Shown in pieces: positions 5,838-15,066 of a stretch of 64,000 nucleotides of DNA. The notes beneath the pieces were generated by a model that was not told the DNA's origin, did no database searches, and saw nothing but the letters and a program-made list of their open reading frames with translations. Made by a program: the position numbers and the translations under genes. Positions within the stretch are counted from its first letter, which is position 1. The number at the start of each line of letters is the position of its first letter. The DNA is from Solirubrobacterales bacterium 67-14 (GTDB lineage: Bacteria > Actinomycetota > Thermoleophilia > Solirubrobacterales > 70-9): assembly GCA_001897355.1 (NCBI GenBank), contig MKST01000011.1, forward strand, positions 730,103 through 794,102, in the 5' to 3' direction.

Positions 5838-8381
5838 CTACCAGCCCTTCTTCACTGCCTTGGCGCCACCGTTGAGCTTGGTGGTCTTCAGGCCAGGCGA
5901 CTTCTTCTGCTGTGAAGCACAGAAGCGGTCGGTGACCCAGCCCTGGTTCGAGTAGAGCTTGGTCTGGTCCGCGTAATGCGGGGACTTGGCGTTCGTGGCC
6001 GCCTGCGAGTAGGTCAGGATCGTCTTCACGTCCGGACACTTCTTGCCGGTCAGCGACGCCGTGATGATGAAGCTCGACCCGTGGCGCACATCGTCGTACA
6101 CGCCGCTGTCGTCGTTCCTCACTGCGGTGATCACGTTGAACATGCCCTCGCCACCGAGGCCGCCGGGGATCGGGATCTTCTCGCCGTTCCGGGTCACGTA
6201 CTGGTAGTCGCGCCAGGAGGCGTCGAGCGGGATGCCCTTGCTGTTCATGTAGGACACCGCGGTGGAGAGTGCCTCCGGCACGCCGGGCTTGTCCGTGTCA
6301 ATCCCCGAGGGGGTGTTGACCGGGTCGCTCACCGAGAACGGATTCGCGAACGGGCCGCCATCCACGGACAGCAGGTTGTTCAGCACCTCACGACCGAGAT
6401 AGGCCCCCTTCGCGTCGAGGTTCTCGGTCATGTCCCAGTTCTTCAGGACCGTGCAGGCCGCGCTGACGTCAACACTGTCGATCGTCGGATGCGACTCGCA
6501 GTAGGTCACGAGGCCCGGGATCAGCACTTCAGCGCCGTAGTTCTTGTTGTTCGTCGTGAACTGGCGCACCCGGTCAATCGTGAACTTGTCGCCCGGGGCA
6601 CCGTCGGTCCCGGCCAGCCTGGTCGTGATCTGAAGCAGGCCGTTGCGGGTCCGGAGCGACCGGGCGGTCTTCTCGTTGCCGATGATGCTCGGGTAGCCCT
6701 CGAGCGGTGCCTTCGGGTTCGACAGCCAGTAGCTGTCGTTCATGTTCGACCCGAAATCCTTGCGGATCTGGATCGGCATCGCGCTGGGCGGCAGTACGCC
6801 GGTGACCACGGCACCATCCGCCTTCTGCATGTCGCAGCTGGACTTGGAGCCGTCGAGCACCGCGACCTTGGCGCTGCTCCAGGCGATCGCCCCCGCACCC
6901 GGGGTGTTGCATTCCGCAACCCGGGCGTCGGTCAGGTTCGGTACGACCGAGATGTCGGCGTACATCGCGTTGCCCTTCGAGTCGGCCGCGATCGTGTTGA
7001 CCCACGGCACGCCCTGATCCTTGAACAGAGCCTTCTTCATGTCAGCCACGCTCTGGGCGCGGTTGAAGTCGAAGAACTGGTTGACCACGCGCAGGCTGTT
7101 CGCATTCGCGTCGAACAGCGAGTAGGCGTACTGGGATCCCCAGCCGAAGAGCGGAGTCTTCTGGATCGAGATCGCGATCGGGCCGTGGACCGTCGAGTAC
7201 AGCGTGCGGGTCGTGGGCTTGACCGAGCCGTCGCTCTGCTTGACGTCCACCGTGACCGGGGTCGCCTTCATCGATTTCTCCTGGCCATCGACCATGTACT
7301 TGGTCGGCTGACCCGGCACCAGCGTCTCACGGAAGAACGCGAAACGACGGGCGGTCGAGACGGTGTGGCTCCAGGCCATGTTCTGGGTGTGGCCGATCTG
7401 GATCACCGGACTGCCGAGAAGGCTGGCTCCGGAGACGTTGATCTTGCCCGGGATGGTCAGCTGCGACTCGAAGAACCGCTCCGAACCGGACCACGGGAAG
7501 TGCGGGTTGCCGAACAGCATGCCCTTGCCGGTCGAGGTCGCGTCAGACCCCAGGGAGACCGCATTCGAGCCGATGTCCGGGTTCGACTTCAGGCTGCTGA
7601 GGTCGGCCTTGGACAGGTTGCCGTGCCCGGCGGGCGCGGAAAGGGGGCTGCTGCTCGAGGGCGGTGCCGCGTTGGCGATGCCGTCAACGGCGGCACCCGC
7701 ACCGGCCATGCCAGCCAGCTCGTAGAACCGCAGGTAGGCGTCGAGAGTGGTGATCTTCTTCACCCACGGCTTGCCCGCACAGGTCGTGTCCTGGATCTTC
7801 TTCTTGTTCTTGGTCAGCCAGGCGTTGTAACCCTTGACGTAGCCGTCGATCACTTCCTTGACCTGCGGCAGCGGGCCGTTCGGCGGCTTCATCTTCAGCA
7901 CCTTGGGGATCGTCTTGTTGGCGATCACCAGCTTGTGCGAGAAGTCAGATTCGAGGTTGGTGTACTGGATCCCGTTGCCGGTCAGCATCCAGGTCCCGTC
8001 GGGGCCGAAATACTTCGACCGCTCGCCGCGGACCGTGGTGTAGATGTCCGCCATCGAGCAGATGTTCTCGTTCGCGAGAGCGAAGCCGTAACCGTAACCG
8101 AGGCCACGCCAGCTGTCCGCGACGATGCGCGGGATGCCGTACTCGGTGGTGCGGACCGTGACGCCAGGCCGCTTGAGCTCCTTCTGCCGTTCGCGCTTGG
8201 CCTTCGCCTTGAGACGCTTGGTCTGCTTCTTCACGCAACGCTTCTTGGCTTTGCCCCGCTTCTTCTTGCAGATCTTCTTGGCCTGCTTGGCGATGCTGGG
8301 CTTGGCCTGTGCCTGTCCAGCCGCTGCGCCGAAAGCCAGTGCAACGGCCACGGCAGCAACCAGAATCCTGATGGACTTCAA
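5838..8381 (-). CDS. Secreted penicillin-acylase family Ntn hydrolase (PvdQ / aculeacin A acylase-like)
   Basis: An exported N-terminal-nucleophile amidohydrolase of 847 residues, made as a precursor that self-cleaves into alpha and beta chains. The start is a TTG at 8381 with a GGAGAG site, followed by a signal peptide ending in AQAKP. A Lys/Arg-rich stretch fills residues 27-70. The predicted cleavage site is DIG/SNAVSLG with nucleophile Ser272. The downstream motifs GNPHFPWSGSERFFESQL, PVIQIGHTQNMAWSH, GIPLDASWRDYQY and SPHYADQTKL align with PvdQ-type acyl-homoserine-lactone acylases and aculeacin A acylase. These cleave amides carrying long acyl chains; the actual substrate is unknown. 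Confidence 0.88.
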   Translation of the reverse strand: MKSIRILVAAVAVALAFGAAAGQAQAKPSIAKQAKKICKKKRGKAKKRCVKKQTKRLKAKAKRERQKELKRPGVTVRTTEYGIPRIVADSWRGLGYGYGFALANENICSMADIYTTVRGERSKYFGPDGTWMLTGNGIQYTNLESDFSHKLVIANKTIPKVLKMKPPNGPLPQVKEVIDGYVKGYNAWLTKNKKKIQDTTCAGKPWVKKITTLDAYLRFYELAGMAGAGAAVDGIANAAPPSSSSPLSAPAGHGNLSKADLSSLKSNPDIGSNAVSLGSDATSTGKGMLFGNPHFPWSGSERFFESQLTIPGKINVSGASLLGSPVIQIGHTQNMAWSHTVSTARRFAFFRETLVPGQPTKYMVDGQEKSMKATPVTVDVKQSDGSVKPTTRTLYSTVHGPIAISIQKTPLFGWGSQYAYSLFDANANSLRVVNQFFDFNRAQSVADMKKALFKDQGVPWVNTIAADSKGNAMYADISVVPNLTDARVAECNTPGAGAIAWSSAKVAVLDGSKSSCDMQKADGAVVTGVLPPSAMPIQIRKDFGSNMNDSYWLSNPKAPLEGYPSIIGNEKTARSLRTRNGLLQITTRLAGTDGAPGDKFTIDRVRQFTTNNKNYGAEVLIPGLVTYCESHPTIDSVDVSAACTVLKNWDMTENLDAKGAYLGREVLNNLLSVDGGPFANPFSVSDPVNTPSGIDTDKPGVPEALSTAVSYMNSKGIPLDASWRDYQYVTRNGEKIPIPGGLGGEGMFNVITAVRNDDSGVYDDVRHGSSFIITASLTGKKCPDVKTILTYSQAATNAKSPHYADQTKLYSNQGWVTDRFCASQQKKSPGLKTTKLNGGAKAVKKGW

Positions 8382-8580
8382 GTTCTCTCCAGTCTGTGGT
8401 GACGGGCCCCTGCGACCCCTCATTTATCCAACCCTCTAACCCCGAGCGATGCCGGTCGGAGCGGTGTCAGCATACATACGCGTCTGGTACGTGGTCGTTC
8501 GCGAAAACCGCTTCAGTTCTTCACCAGCCCGTTCTCCAGCGCCTCGATTCGGGCTCCGATCGGCGCTATCTTTTAACGGT

Positions 8581-8596
8581 TGGGCCAATCGGCCCA
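8581..8596. promoter_or_regulatory. Small palindrome in the divergent promoter region
   Basis: TGGGCC-AATC-GGCCCA is a perfect 6-4-6 palindrome 32 bases upstream of the GTG at 8628, within the 246-base divergent gap between the acylase and the secreted hydrolase. It could be an operator or a short RNA hairpin in the leader. I see no clear -10/-35 pair. Confidence 0.3.
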
Positions 8597-8627
8597 CGGG
8601 AGAAACCGAGAGGGATAGGGGAGTGAA

Positions 8628-11261
8628 GTGAAGCGATTTCATTTGTTGTTGACGCTGGCGGGGCTGGCGGCACTGCTGTTCGCGATGCCCGCCACCGCCA
8701 AGCCGGCAAGGGAGAGGAGCCACCTCAAAGACGTCGTGAAGACCCAGGTCAAGGTCGTGAGCTCAGGCCAAAGCGGGGTCAAGTCGAGTGGCAAGCTCAA
8801 GGTGAAGGTCTCCGTGAAGATCTCCCGCAAGGCTTCGAAGAAGATCCGCAAGAAGGTCCGCAAGAAGCCGATCAAGGTCACCCTGCGGGGCAGTTCCTCG
8901 GTGGTCTGGTCCCCCCGCTCCAACACCTCGCTCTACGCGAAGACCGTCAAGGTGCGGCCCGGCAAGTCGAGGACCATCGCGATGAAGCTGAACGCGACCG
9001 GCAAGTCGAAAGCCGGTGACTGCGGTGCCCCCACGTTCAAGGTGAATGCGACCTACCGGTCCGGCAAGCGCAAGAAGGTAGCCAAGTCGAGCCGCAAGCT
9101 TTCCGCACAGAAGTCGCTCTGCGACGTCCCGGCCGACGTCGACCTGACCAACGCCGACAAGTGCGACTTCATCGCCGGGTCGGGCAACGCCTGCCTGGCC
9201 CCCTTCCCGAACGACTTCTACACGAAGGAAGACAGTTCCTCCGACACCGGCCGTCGTCTCAACCTCAATCCCGAGTCGACCCCGGCCAACAAGAACGGCA
9301 CCCACGTCGCGGTGACCGCGCTGAACCAGTCCGACGGCTTCAGCCCCGGCCCGCTCCTCACCGTGCGGATCCCGGGCATGGACAACGAGGCCGCCTTCAC
9401 CCAGTCGGGCATCGTCTCGATCAAGCAGATGAGCCGGGCCTTCGAGCCTTCCCAGCCGGTCGTGCTGATCGACGCCGCCACCGGCGAGCGACAGCTGATC
9501 TGGGCTGAACTGGACTCGAACGCGACCAAGGACGCGAACCGCAACCTGATCATCAGGCCGGGCAAGAACCTCGAGGACGGCCACCGCTACATCGTGGCGC
9601 TGCGCAACCTGAAGGACGCCAGCGGCAACCCGATCCAGGCGCCGCCCGGTTTCCGTCTCTACCGGGACACCGACCGCACCGACAACCCGATCGTCGAGGG
9701 CCGACGCGACCATTTCGAGTCGATCTTCGATGACCTGACCAAGGCCGGCATCGACCGGGGCTCCCTCTACCTGGCCTGGGACTTCACCGTGGCCAGCACC
9801 GAGAACCTGACCGGCCGCATGCTTTCGATCCGCAACCGGGCCTTCGACGAACTCGGGGACAAGAACCTGACCGACGGCGTGGTCGAGGGTCACGCGCCGG
9901 ACTTCACGATCACCTCGGTCGAGGATTTCCCGACCGCGACCGGCAACGGCGTCGAGGACGCCCGGATCGTCAAGGGCACCTACACCGTGCCCTGCTTCCT
10001 CAACCAGGACGCCTGCCCGAGCGGTGCGACCTTCGACCTGGATGACGACCAGAAGCCGATCCGCATCCCGGGCAACACGATGCAGGCGCGGTTCTCCTGC
10101 AACATCCCGAGGTCGGCGGTCGACACCAACTCCGACGACACCGACATCTCGACCTGGACGGTCGACCACAAGGCCCGGCCTTCGCTCTACGGCCACGGCC
10201 TGTTCGGCTCGATCGACGAGGTGACCAGCAAGAACATCCGTCAGCTCGGCACCGAGAACGGGGTGCTGGTCTGCGGCACCGACTGGATCGGCATGTCGGA
10301 GATGGATCTCGCAACCGCGGTCCACGCGTTGGCCGACCTGTCGAAGTTCCCGGCTCTGCCGGACCGGCTGCAGCAGGGCTTCCTCAACTTCCTGTTCCTG
10401 GGGCGCCTGCTGATCCACCCCAACGGCCTGGCCTCCGACCCGGCCTTCCAGTACGGCGGGCAGTCGGTGATCGACACCAGCGATCTCTTCTACTACGGCA
10501 ACAGCCAAGGCGGGATCGCCGGTGGCGCTCTGACCTCGGTCGCGACCGACTTCACCCGGTCGGTGCTTTACGTGCCGGGCATGAACTACTCGACGCTGCT
10601 GACCCGCAGCACCGATTTCACCACCTACGCGTCGATCCTCTACCCGTCGTACAAGCAGGAGATCGAGCGGCCCTCGATCTTCTCGCTGCTGCAGACGATG
10701 TGGGACCGCGGTGAGCCGAACGGCTACGCCAACCACATGACCAGCGACCCGCTGCCGAAGACCCCGCCGCACAAGGTGATGATCGAGATGGCCTACGGCG
10801 ACCATCAGGTGGCCAACGTCGCGACCGAGGTCGAGGCGCGCACGATCGGGGCGCCGCTGCGGGTAGGGACCGGCGGCCTGAATGCCGGCGTGGTCGACCC
10901 GGACCGTCATCCGACCGGCCTGGTCGAACCGTTCTACGGCCATGACACCCTCGGTGACCTGGCCTCCAGCCAAGCGAAGAACGGCAACGCCTTCTTCGTC
11001 TGGGACATCGGCCCGCAGCGGGACGAAGGCGGCGTCCTCTACGGCACCGACCCGGCCCCGCTGACCAACACCCCGCCGACCACCGGCGAGTCCGACAGCC
11101 CGCTCGGCGAGACCAGCGGCATCGACCCGCATGACACGGTGATCCGCAGCTCCCCGCTGATCCGGGCGCAGATCGCCGACTTCATCAAGACCGATGGCGT
11201 GGTGACCAATCCCTGCGGCAACAATCCTTGCTACGCCGCCGGGTATCACGGATTCCCCTGA
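8628..11261 (+). CDS. Large secreted alpha/beta-hydrolase-like protein with basic N-terminal module
   Basis: 877 residues, GTG start with a GGGGAG site and an N-terminal signal peptide ending near ATAKP. Residues about 30-165 form a very Lys-rich beta-sandwich-like module similar in composition to modules in other secreted proteins of the window. The remainder contains PSLYGHGLFGS and GNSQGG (residues 624-629), a serine-hydrolase elbow of GxSxG type with nucleophile Ser626, plus VMIEMAYGDHQVAN. This suggests an esterase or lipase fold, but acid and histidine residues are not certain. I do not recognise a named family. Several Cys pairs fit an extracellular protein. Confidence 0.68.
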   Translation: MKRFHLLLTLAGLAALLFAMPATAKPARERSHLKDVVKTQVKVVSSGQSGVKSSGKLKVKVSVKISRKASKKIRKKVRKKPIKVTLRGSSSVVWSPRSNTSLYAKTVKVRPGKSRTIAMKLNATGKSKAGDCGAPTFKVNATYRSGKRKKVAKSSRKLSAQKSLCDVPADVDLTNADKCDFIAGSGNACLAPFPNDFYTKEDSSSDTGRRLNLNPESTPANKNGTHVAVTALNQSDGFSPGPLLTVRIPGMDNEAAFTQSGIVSIKQMSRAFEPSQPVVLIDAATGERQLIWAELDSNATKDANRNLIIRPGKNLEDGHRYIVALRNLKDASGNPIQAPPGFRLYRDTDRTDNPIVEGRRDHFESIFDDLTKAGIDRGSLYLAWDFTVASTENLTGRMLSIRNRAFDELGDKNLTDGVVEGHAPDFTITSVEDFPTATGNGVEDARIVKGTYTVPCFLNQDACPSGATFDLDDDQKPIRIPGNTMQARFSCNIPRSAVDTNSDDTDISTWTVDHKARPSLYGHGLFGSIDEVTSKNIRQLGTENGVLVCGTDWIGMSEMDLATAVHALADLSKFPALPDRLQQGFLNFLFLGRLLIHPNGLASDPAFQYGGQSVIDTSDLFYYGNSQGGIAGGALTSVATDFTRSVLYVPGMNYSTLLTRSTDFTTYASILYPSYKQEIERPSIFSLLQTMWDRGEPNGYANHMTSDPLPKTPPHKVMIEMAYGDHQVANVATEVEARTIGAPLRVGTGGLNAGVVDPDRHPTGLVEPFYGHDTLGDLASSQAKNGNAFFVWDIGPQRDEGGVLYGTDPAPLTNTPPTTGESDSPLGETSGIDPHDTVIRSSPLIRAQIADFIKTDGVVTNPCGNNPCYAAGYHGFP

Positions 11262-11283
11262 TCGCCGAATCCCCGTAGCGACC

Positions 11284-11332
11284 GCCGAGATTGAAGTTAT
11301 TCGCACATAGAGCGAATAACTTCAATCTCGGC
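11284..11332. terminator. Perfect 21-bp hairpin
   Basis: Bases 11284-11304 are the exact reverse complement of 11312-11332, with a 7-nt loop (ACATAGA). The stem is AT-richer than the surrounding genome and has no T tract after it. It sits 22 bases after the secreted hydrolase stop and 24 bases before the mscS start, both on plus, so it probably ends the first transcript. Confidence 0.7.
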
Positions 11333-11356
11333 CTTTGCTTTGTATGGTGAAGCGTC

Positions 11357-12373
11357 GTGGCTCTACGACGTAAGAAGAAGCGGGCCGAACGGACCAGGGC
11401 CCAGATGCCCCGGTGGATGTTCGAAACCCGGACCGACCAGTGGCATGAAGCCGGGTTGGGGGAACAGGTCGTCGAGCGGCCGCGGGGCCGCACCTGGCCC
11501 AGGTTGCTGCTGTTCGCGATCCTGATCGCCGCCGTCCTCTTCGCCTTCAACCACCGTCACGACATCGCCCCCGGCCACGGCGTCGAGGCCAGGATCGCCA
11601 CTGCGATCCTGCTCTTCGTCCTGGGCTGGGGATTCGCCGCGGCCCTCGGCCGCACCCTTACCCCGTTCATCATGCGCCGGCTCGACCCGGGCACGGCCGG
11701 CACGGTCGGGTTCGCGATCCGGCTGATCACCATCCTGCTGGTCGGCTTGATCGCGCTCGGGATCGCCGGGGTCAAACCGGCCACCCTGGCGGTCGGCGGT
11801 GCCGCGACTGCGATCGTGCTCGGTCTTGCCGCCCAGCAGACCCTCGGCAACATCTTCGCCGGGGTCGTGCTGCAGGGAACCCGGCCTTTCCGGGTCGGGG
11901 AGCGGGTGCGCTTGACCGGCGGCCCGCTGGCCGGGTCGGTCGAGGGCACGGTCAGCTCACTTGGGCTTTTCTACACGACCATCCTCAAGGGCCAAGACCG
12001 GATGATGATCCCCAACAACGTGCTGTTGGTCGTCGCCGTCGAGCCGCTGCGGGAACCCGACTCGATCGACCTGCGGGCCCGTTTCGACAGCCACCTTTCC
12101 CCGTCCACGGTCCAGGACATGCTGCGCCAGGCGATCACCGTGCCGACCCTGCGCCCGCCCCGGATCGAACTCGAGGAGGTCGACCGCGACGAGGTGGTGC
12201 TGCGGATCAGCGCCACCCCGGTCAACCCCGGCGACGGCGCAAAGCTGGCCGAGCAGGTCGTGTCGGTCACCCGCGGCACCTTCGAGTACGAGCAGCCGGA
12301 CCTGAACGGCCCCGGCAAAGAAAAGGGGCCGGACCAAAGGCCCGACCCCAACGTGCCGCACGGGCACTCCTGA
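11357..12373 (+). CDS. Mechanosensitive ion channel, MscS family
   Basis: A 338-residue membrane protein. Three or four hydrophobic segments (about residues 50-150) precede the pore-lining helix VGGAATAIVLGLAAQQTLGN and the beta domain motif GVVLQGTRPFRVGERVRL. A C-terminal alpha/beta domain follows. This is the MscS core, a channel that releases solutes on hypo-osmotic shock. The cytosolic N-terminus is basic and the last 30 residues are charged and disordered. GTG start at 11357. The stop is eight bases from the convergent gene's stop, and a small GTGCC-GGCAC hairpin overlaps the last codons. Confidence 0.9.
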   Translation: MALRRKKKRAERTRAQMPRWMFETRTDQWHEAGLGEQVVERPRGRTWPRLLLFAILIAAVLFAFNHRHDIAPGHGVEARIATAILLFVLGWGFAAALGRTLTPFIMRRLDPGTAGTVGFAIRLITILLVGLIALGIAGVKPATLAVGGAATAIVLGLAAQQTLGNIFAGVVLQGTRPFRVGERVRLTGGPLAGSVEGTVSSLGLFYTTILKGQDRMMIPNNVLLVVAVEPLREPDSIDLRARFDSHLSPSTVQDMLRQAITVPTLRPPRIELEEVDRDEVVLRISATPVNPGDGAKLAEQVVSVTRGTFEYEQPDLNGPGKEKGPDQRPDPNVPHGHS

Positions 12374-12380
12374 TTTTCGG

Positions 12381-14225
12381 TTACTTCTTGCGCCGGATAC
12401 CGATGTTGAAGCCACCGGGCTGACCGCCGGCTACGGTGCCACTCTCGGCCCGCACCGTGTAACCGAGGTTCAGGTGGAGGCGCTTGCCCTTGACGCGCTT
12501 CTTGACCTTGGCCTTGACGGTCACCGTCCGACCCTTTCCGAGCTTGAGCGCGCCGATCTTCTTGCAGGCCTTCTTGGCCAGGCCACGCTTCGAGGTCAGA
12601 CAGAACGTTCCCTTCTGAATCACCAGAGCACCGTTGTTGATGACCCGCAGCTTGAGGCGAACCTGCTTGCCGGGCCGGGCCTTCACCCTCTTGTTCAGGA
12701 GCTTGACCTTGATTCGCGCATGCCCCGACTTGATCGGGCTGGCCGTGGCCGAAGCGATCAGCGGCTTTGAAACCCGCTCGGTGTAGTTCTCGGCCTGGGT
12801 TGCGCCGTCGCTGGGCGGGCCGAAGTAGCGGGTCCGCTTCACGGTCAGGTCGTTGTGGTTGCCGAGCCGTGGATCGGTGTTCGGCGTGACCGGGCCGAGG
12901 ATTCCGAAACCACTGGCCCCGATCGACTGGCCGTCACCGCCACACTGGACCTCGTTCGCACCGGTCGGGGTCGAGTCGTCGAGGTAGTAGGTGCCGAAGT
13001 TCGGGTTCGGGATGTCGGTGTCAGAGCCGACCACGGTCGAAACCGAACCCTGCGGGCCGGAAAGCTGCTGCCAGGCGTAGGCGCCGTTGGCGACGTCCGC
13101 GGTGGTGGCCGGGACGATCGAGTCCGGGTTGCCGTCGACCGGTACGCCACCGGTGTTCTTCAGGTCGCGATAGGTCATGCCGATCGCGGCCGGCGAGTAG
13201 TCGGTCCAGGCGTAGAGGTCGAGCATCGGATGGACCCTCAGGAAGATCGTGTTCTGCTCGTGGTCCTGGTAGTAGATGTGCTCACGCTGGACATAGGGGC
13301 CGGAGTTGGCGCCCATGTAGGAGCGGATCGCGCGGACCGGGCCATCGATCACCGCGATGTAGGTGCCCTCGTTGTCGGTGCTCGAGTCATTGCCCGGGGT
13401 GGAGTCCTGTTTCCAGCGGCCCGAGAAGGTGTATTCGGAGCGTCCGCAACCGGTCTTGGTCGCCTGGGCGACTTCGCGGTCGAGGATGTCGACGCCGGTC
13501 GAGTTCCCCATCGTGATCTTCATCTGGTCTTCCATCCAGCGGTCGATCGAGTGCAGCTCGTAATCGTCCGTCTTCACGGTCGAGTCCTCGGGGTTGAACT
13601 GGCTGAAGTAGCCGTAGTCGTCCTTCAAGGTCTGGCTGCCGGTCAGGTTGGTCAGCTTGAAGTCGTAATCGACGTAATCCTTGCCGGCCGACGGGTCGAG
13701 GTCACCAGCGGCCTTGAACAGATAGACGTAGGCCGAGCCACCGCCGACCGGGTCATCAACGTCTACCTTGACCGCACTGGAGCGATCCGTCCCCGAGGGA
13801 ACGGATCCGACCGAAGGCGCGGTGCCACCCGCGTCGCCGCCCATGAAGGTCAGCTCGTCGTCGGCGTCGAAGGTCGCGTCCTCGTCGGCGCCGGAACGGG
13901 TCTTCGGGTCGGCGTAGACCTCTAGATCGAAGTCCGGGGCGTTGCCACCGACGTACGGTGGGAAGTCACCTTCCGGGTAGAGCTGGCGCACGTCGATCGT
14001 GTGGCGCTCGTCGACCTGGACCGGGATCTGCTCCCAGCGGCCGTTCCAGGCGAAGCCGACGATCTTGCCCGGCTCGGTGCCGACCAGGTCGCCGAGGTCG
14101 CTGCCCTTCAGCACCACCGCGTCCCCGCTGCGATCAGCCGGGGCTGCATTGGCCGTGCCGGCCAGCCCGATCGTGATTGCCGCAGCGAGGCCGAGACCAG
14201 CCAGGGTCCGCGCGAACGTCTTCAT
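12381..14225 (-). CDS. Secreted protein of unknown function with C-terminal basic Ig-like domain
   Basis: 614 residues. The ATG at 14225 (MKTFARTLAGLGLAAAITIG) starts a clear signal peptide ending ANAAP and has a GGGAAGGGA site. The central part (about residues 25-500) is acidic and aromatic and has no motif I recognise; WEQIPVQVDERHTIDVRQLY and DVDDPVGGGSAYVYLFKAAG are landmarks that could be used in a search. The last about 100 residues are Lys-rich with CARDB-like spacing (RVKARPGKQVRLKLRVINNG, two Cys, then RGLAKKACKKIGALKLGKGR). The secreted location is well supported; the activity is not. A carbohydrate-active or surface-binding role is only a guess. Confidence 0.65.
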   Translation of the reverse strand: MKTFARTLAGLGLAAAITIGLAGTANAAPADRSGDAVVLKGSDLGDLVGTEPGKIVGFAWNGRWEQIPVQVDERHTIDVRQLYPEGDFPPYVGGNAPDFDLEVYADPKTRSGADEDATFDADDELTFMGGDAGGTAPSVGSVPSGTDRSSAVKVDVDDPVGGGSAYVYLFKAAGDLDPSAGKDYVDYDFKLTNLTGSQTLKDDYGYFSQFNPEDSTVKTDDYELHSIDRWMEDQMKITMGNSTGVDILDREVAQATKTGCGRSEYTFSGRWKQDSTPGNDSSTDNEGTYIAVIDGPVRAIRSYMGANSGPYVQREHIYYQDHEQNTIFLRVHPMLDLYAWTDYSPAAIGMTYRDLKNTGGVPVDGNPDSIVPATTADVANGAYAWQQLSGPQGSVSTVVGSDTDIPNPNFGTYYLDDSTPTGANEVQCGGDGQSIGASGFGILGPVTPNTDPRLGNHNDLTVKRTRYFGPPSDGATQAENYTERVSKPLIASATASPIKSGHARIKVKLLNKRVKARPGKQVRLKLRVINNGALVIQKGTFCLTSKRGLAKKACKKIGALKLGKGRTVTVKAKVKKRVKGKRLHLNLGYTVRAESGTVAGGQPGGFNIGIRRKK

Positions 14226-14334
14226 ACAGTGTTCCCTTCCCATTCGGTGATCGTATAGATAACCGCGCCGGGCGGTCCCGGTTGCGGCGGGCGGCTTCAG
14301 TATCGGCTCCCCGGCTCGAGCGAGCGACTTCCGG

Positions 14335-15066
14335 CTACTTGCGGCGGTCCACTTCCTCCACCATCAGCTTGGTGTGAAGGGCAGCGATCAGGTCCTTGAG
14401 CGGCTCGGTGCCGGCTTCGATCAGCTCGACCGCCCGTTCCGCCGGCATCTCGCCTTCGAGGCGTTCCATCAGCACGTCGACCTCCTCCTTGACCAGGGTC
14501 TCGAGGGCGCGCTTGTAGCGGAGCGTGTCGTAGACGGTGAAGCCGATCTGCTCGTCGTAGCCGCCGGCCCGGAAGCGGGACATCGCCTCGATGATTTCTA
14601 CGTCCGAGGGCGAGTAGCCGCGCGAGTTCGGGGTCAGGATGCCGATTTCGGCCAGCCGGTCCAGCACCTTCTTCGGCACCCCGTACCGCTTGACCTCGGC
14701 GGCACTGGTCCGGGTGCGCTCCCGGGCCAGGGCCCGCTCGAGGATCCGATCCTCGACCTCCAGCATCGCTTCGGCCTGGTCCGGGTCCTCCTCGAAGAGG
14801 GCCCGGATCGCCTTCAGCGGCATGAACCGCTCCTCCTGCAGCCGCTTGATCAGGCGGATCCGATCGACGGTCTCGGGCCGGTACCAGGCCATGTTGCGGC
14901 TGGTCTTGACCGGTTCCGGCAAGAGCCCCTCACGCAGGTAATGCTTGATGGTCGGGGCCGGAACCCCGGAGGCCTCGACCAGGCCGGACATCTTGAGCAG
15001 CCGGCCGTCCGCCACGGGCGCCTCGCCGACGCCTGCTCGCGCCTCCTCTGTGGCGCTCCGGCTCAC
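14335..15066 (-). CDS. MerR family transcriptional regulator
   Basis: A 243-residue regulator. Residues about 22-90 are the winged helix-turn-helix (LLKMSGLVEASGVPAPTIKH then YLREGLLPEPVKTSRNMAWY), followed by the long MerR dimer helix and a C-terminal domain with no metal-binding Cys cluster. It is the last gene of the catabolic operon and its ATG overlaps the CoA-transferase stop (ATGA). MerR proteins of this organic-ligand type control acyl-CoA catabolism in other bacteria (for example LiuR). It probably controls this operon and the divergent dehydrogenase. Confidence 0.87.
   Translation of the reverse strand: MSRSATEEARAGVGEAPVADGRLLKMSGLVEASGVPAPTIKHYLREGLLPEPVKTSRNMAWYRPETVDRIRLIKRLQEERFMPLKAIRALFEEDPDQAEAMLEVEDRILERALARERTRTSAAEVKRYGVPKKVLDRLAEIGILTPNSRGYSPSDVEIIEAMSRFRAGGYDEQIGFTVYDTLRYKRALETLVKEEVDVLMERLEGEMPAERAVELIEAGTEPLKDLIAALHTKLMVEEVDRRK

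Noticed and set aside
8763-11306. Long antisense open frame of 847 codons opposite the secreted hydrolase
   Set aside because: It is a GC-skew shadow: Arg/Gly/Asp-rich, no motif, no start site, and the plus-strand gene has a signal peptide and a Shine-Dalgarno site.
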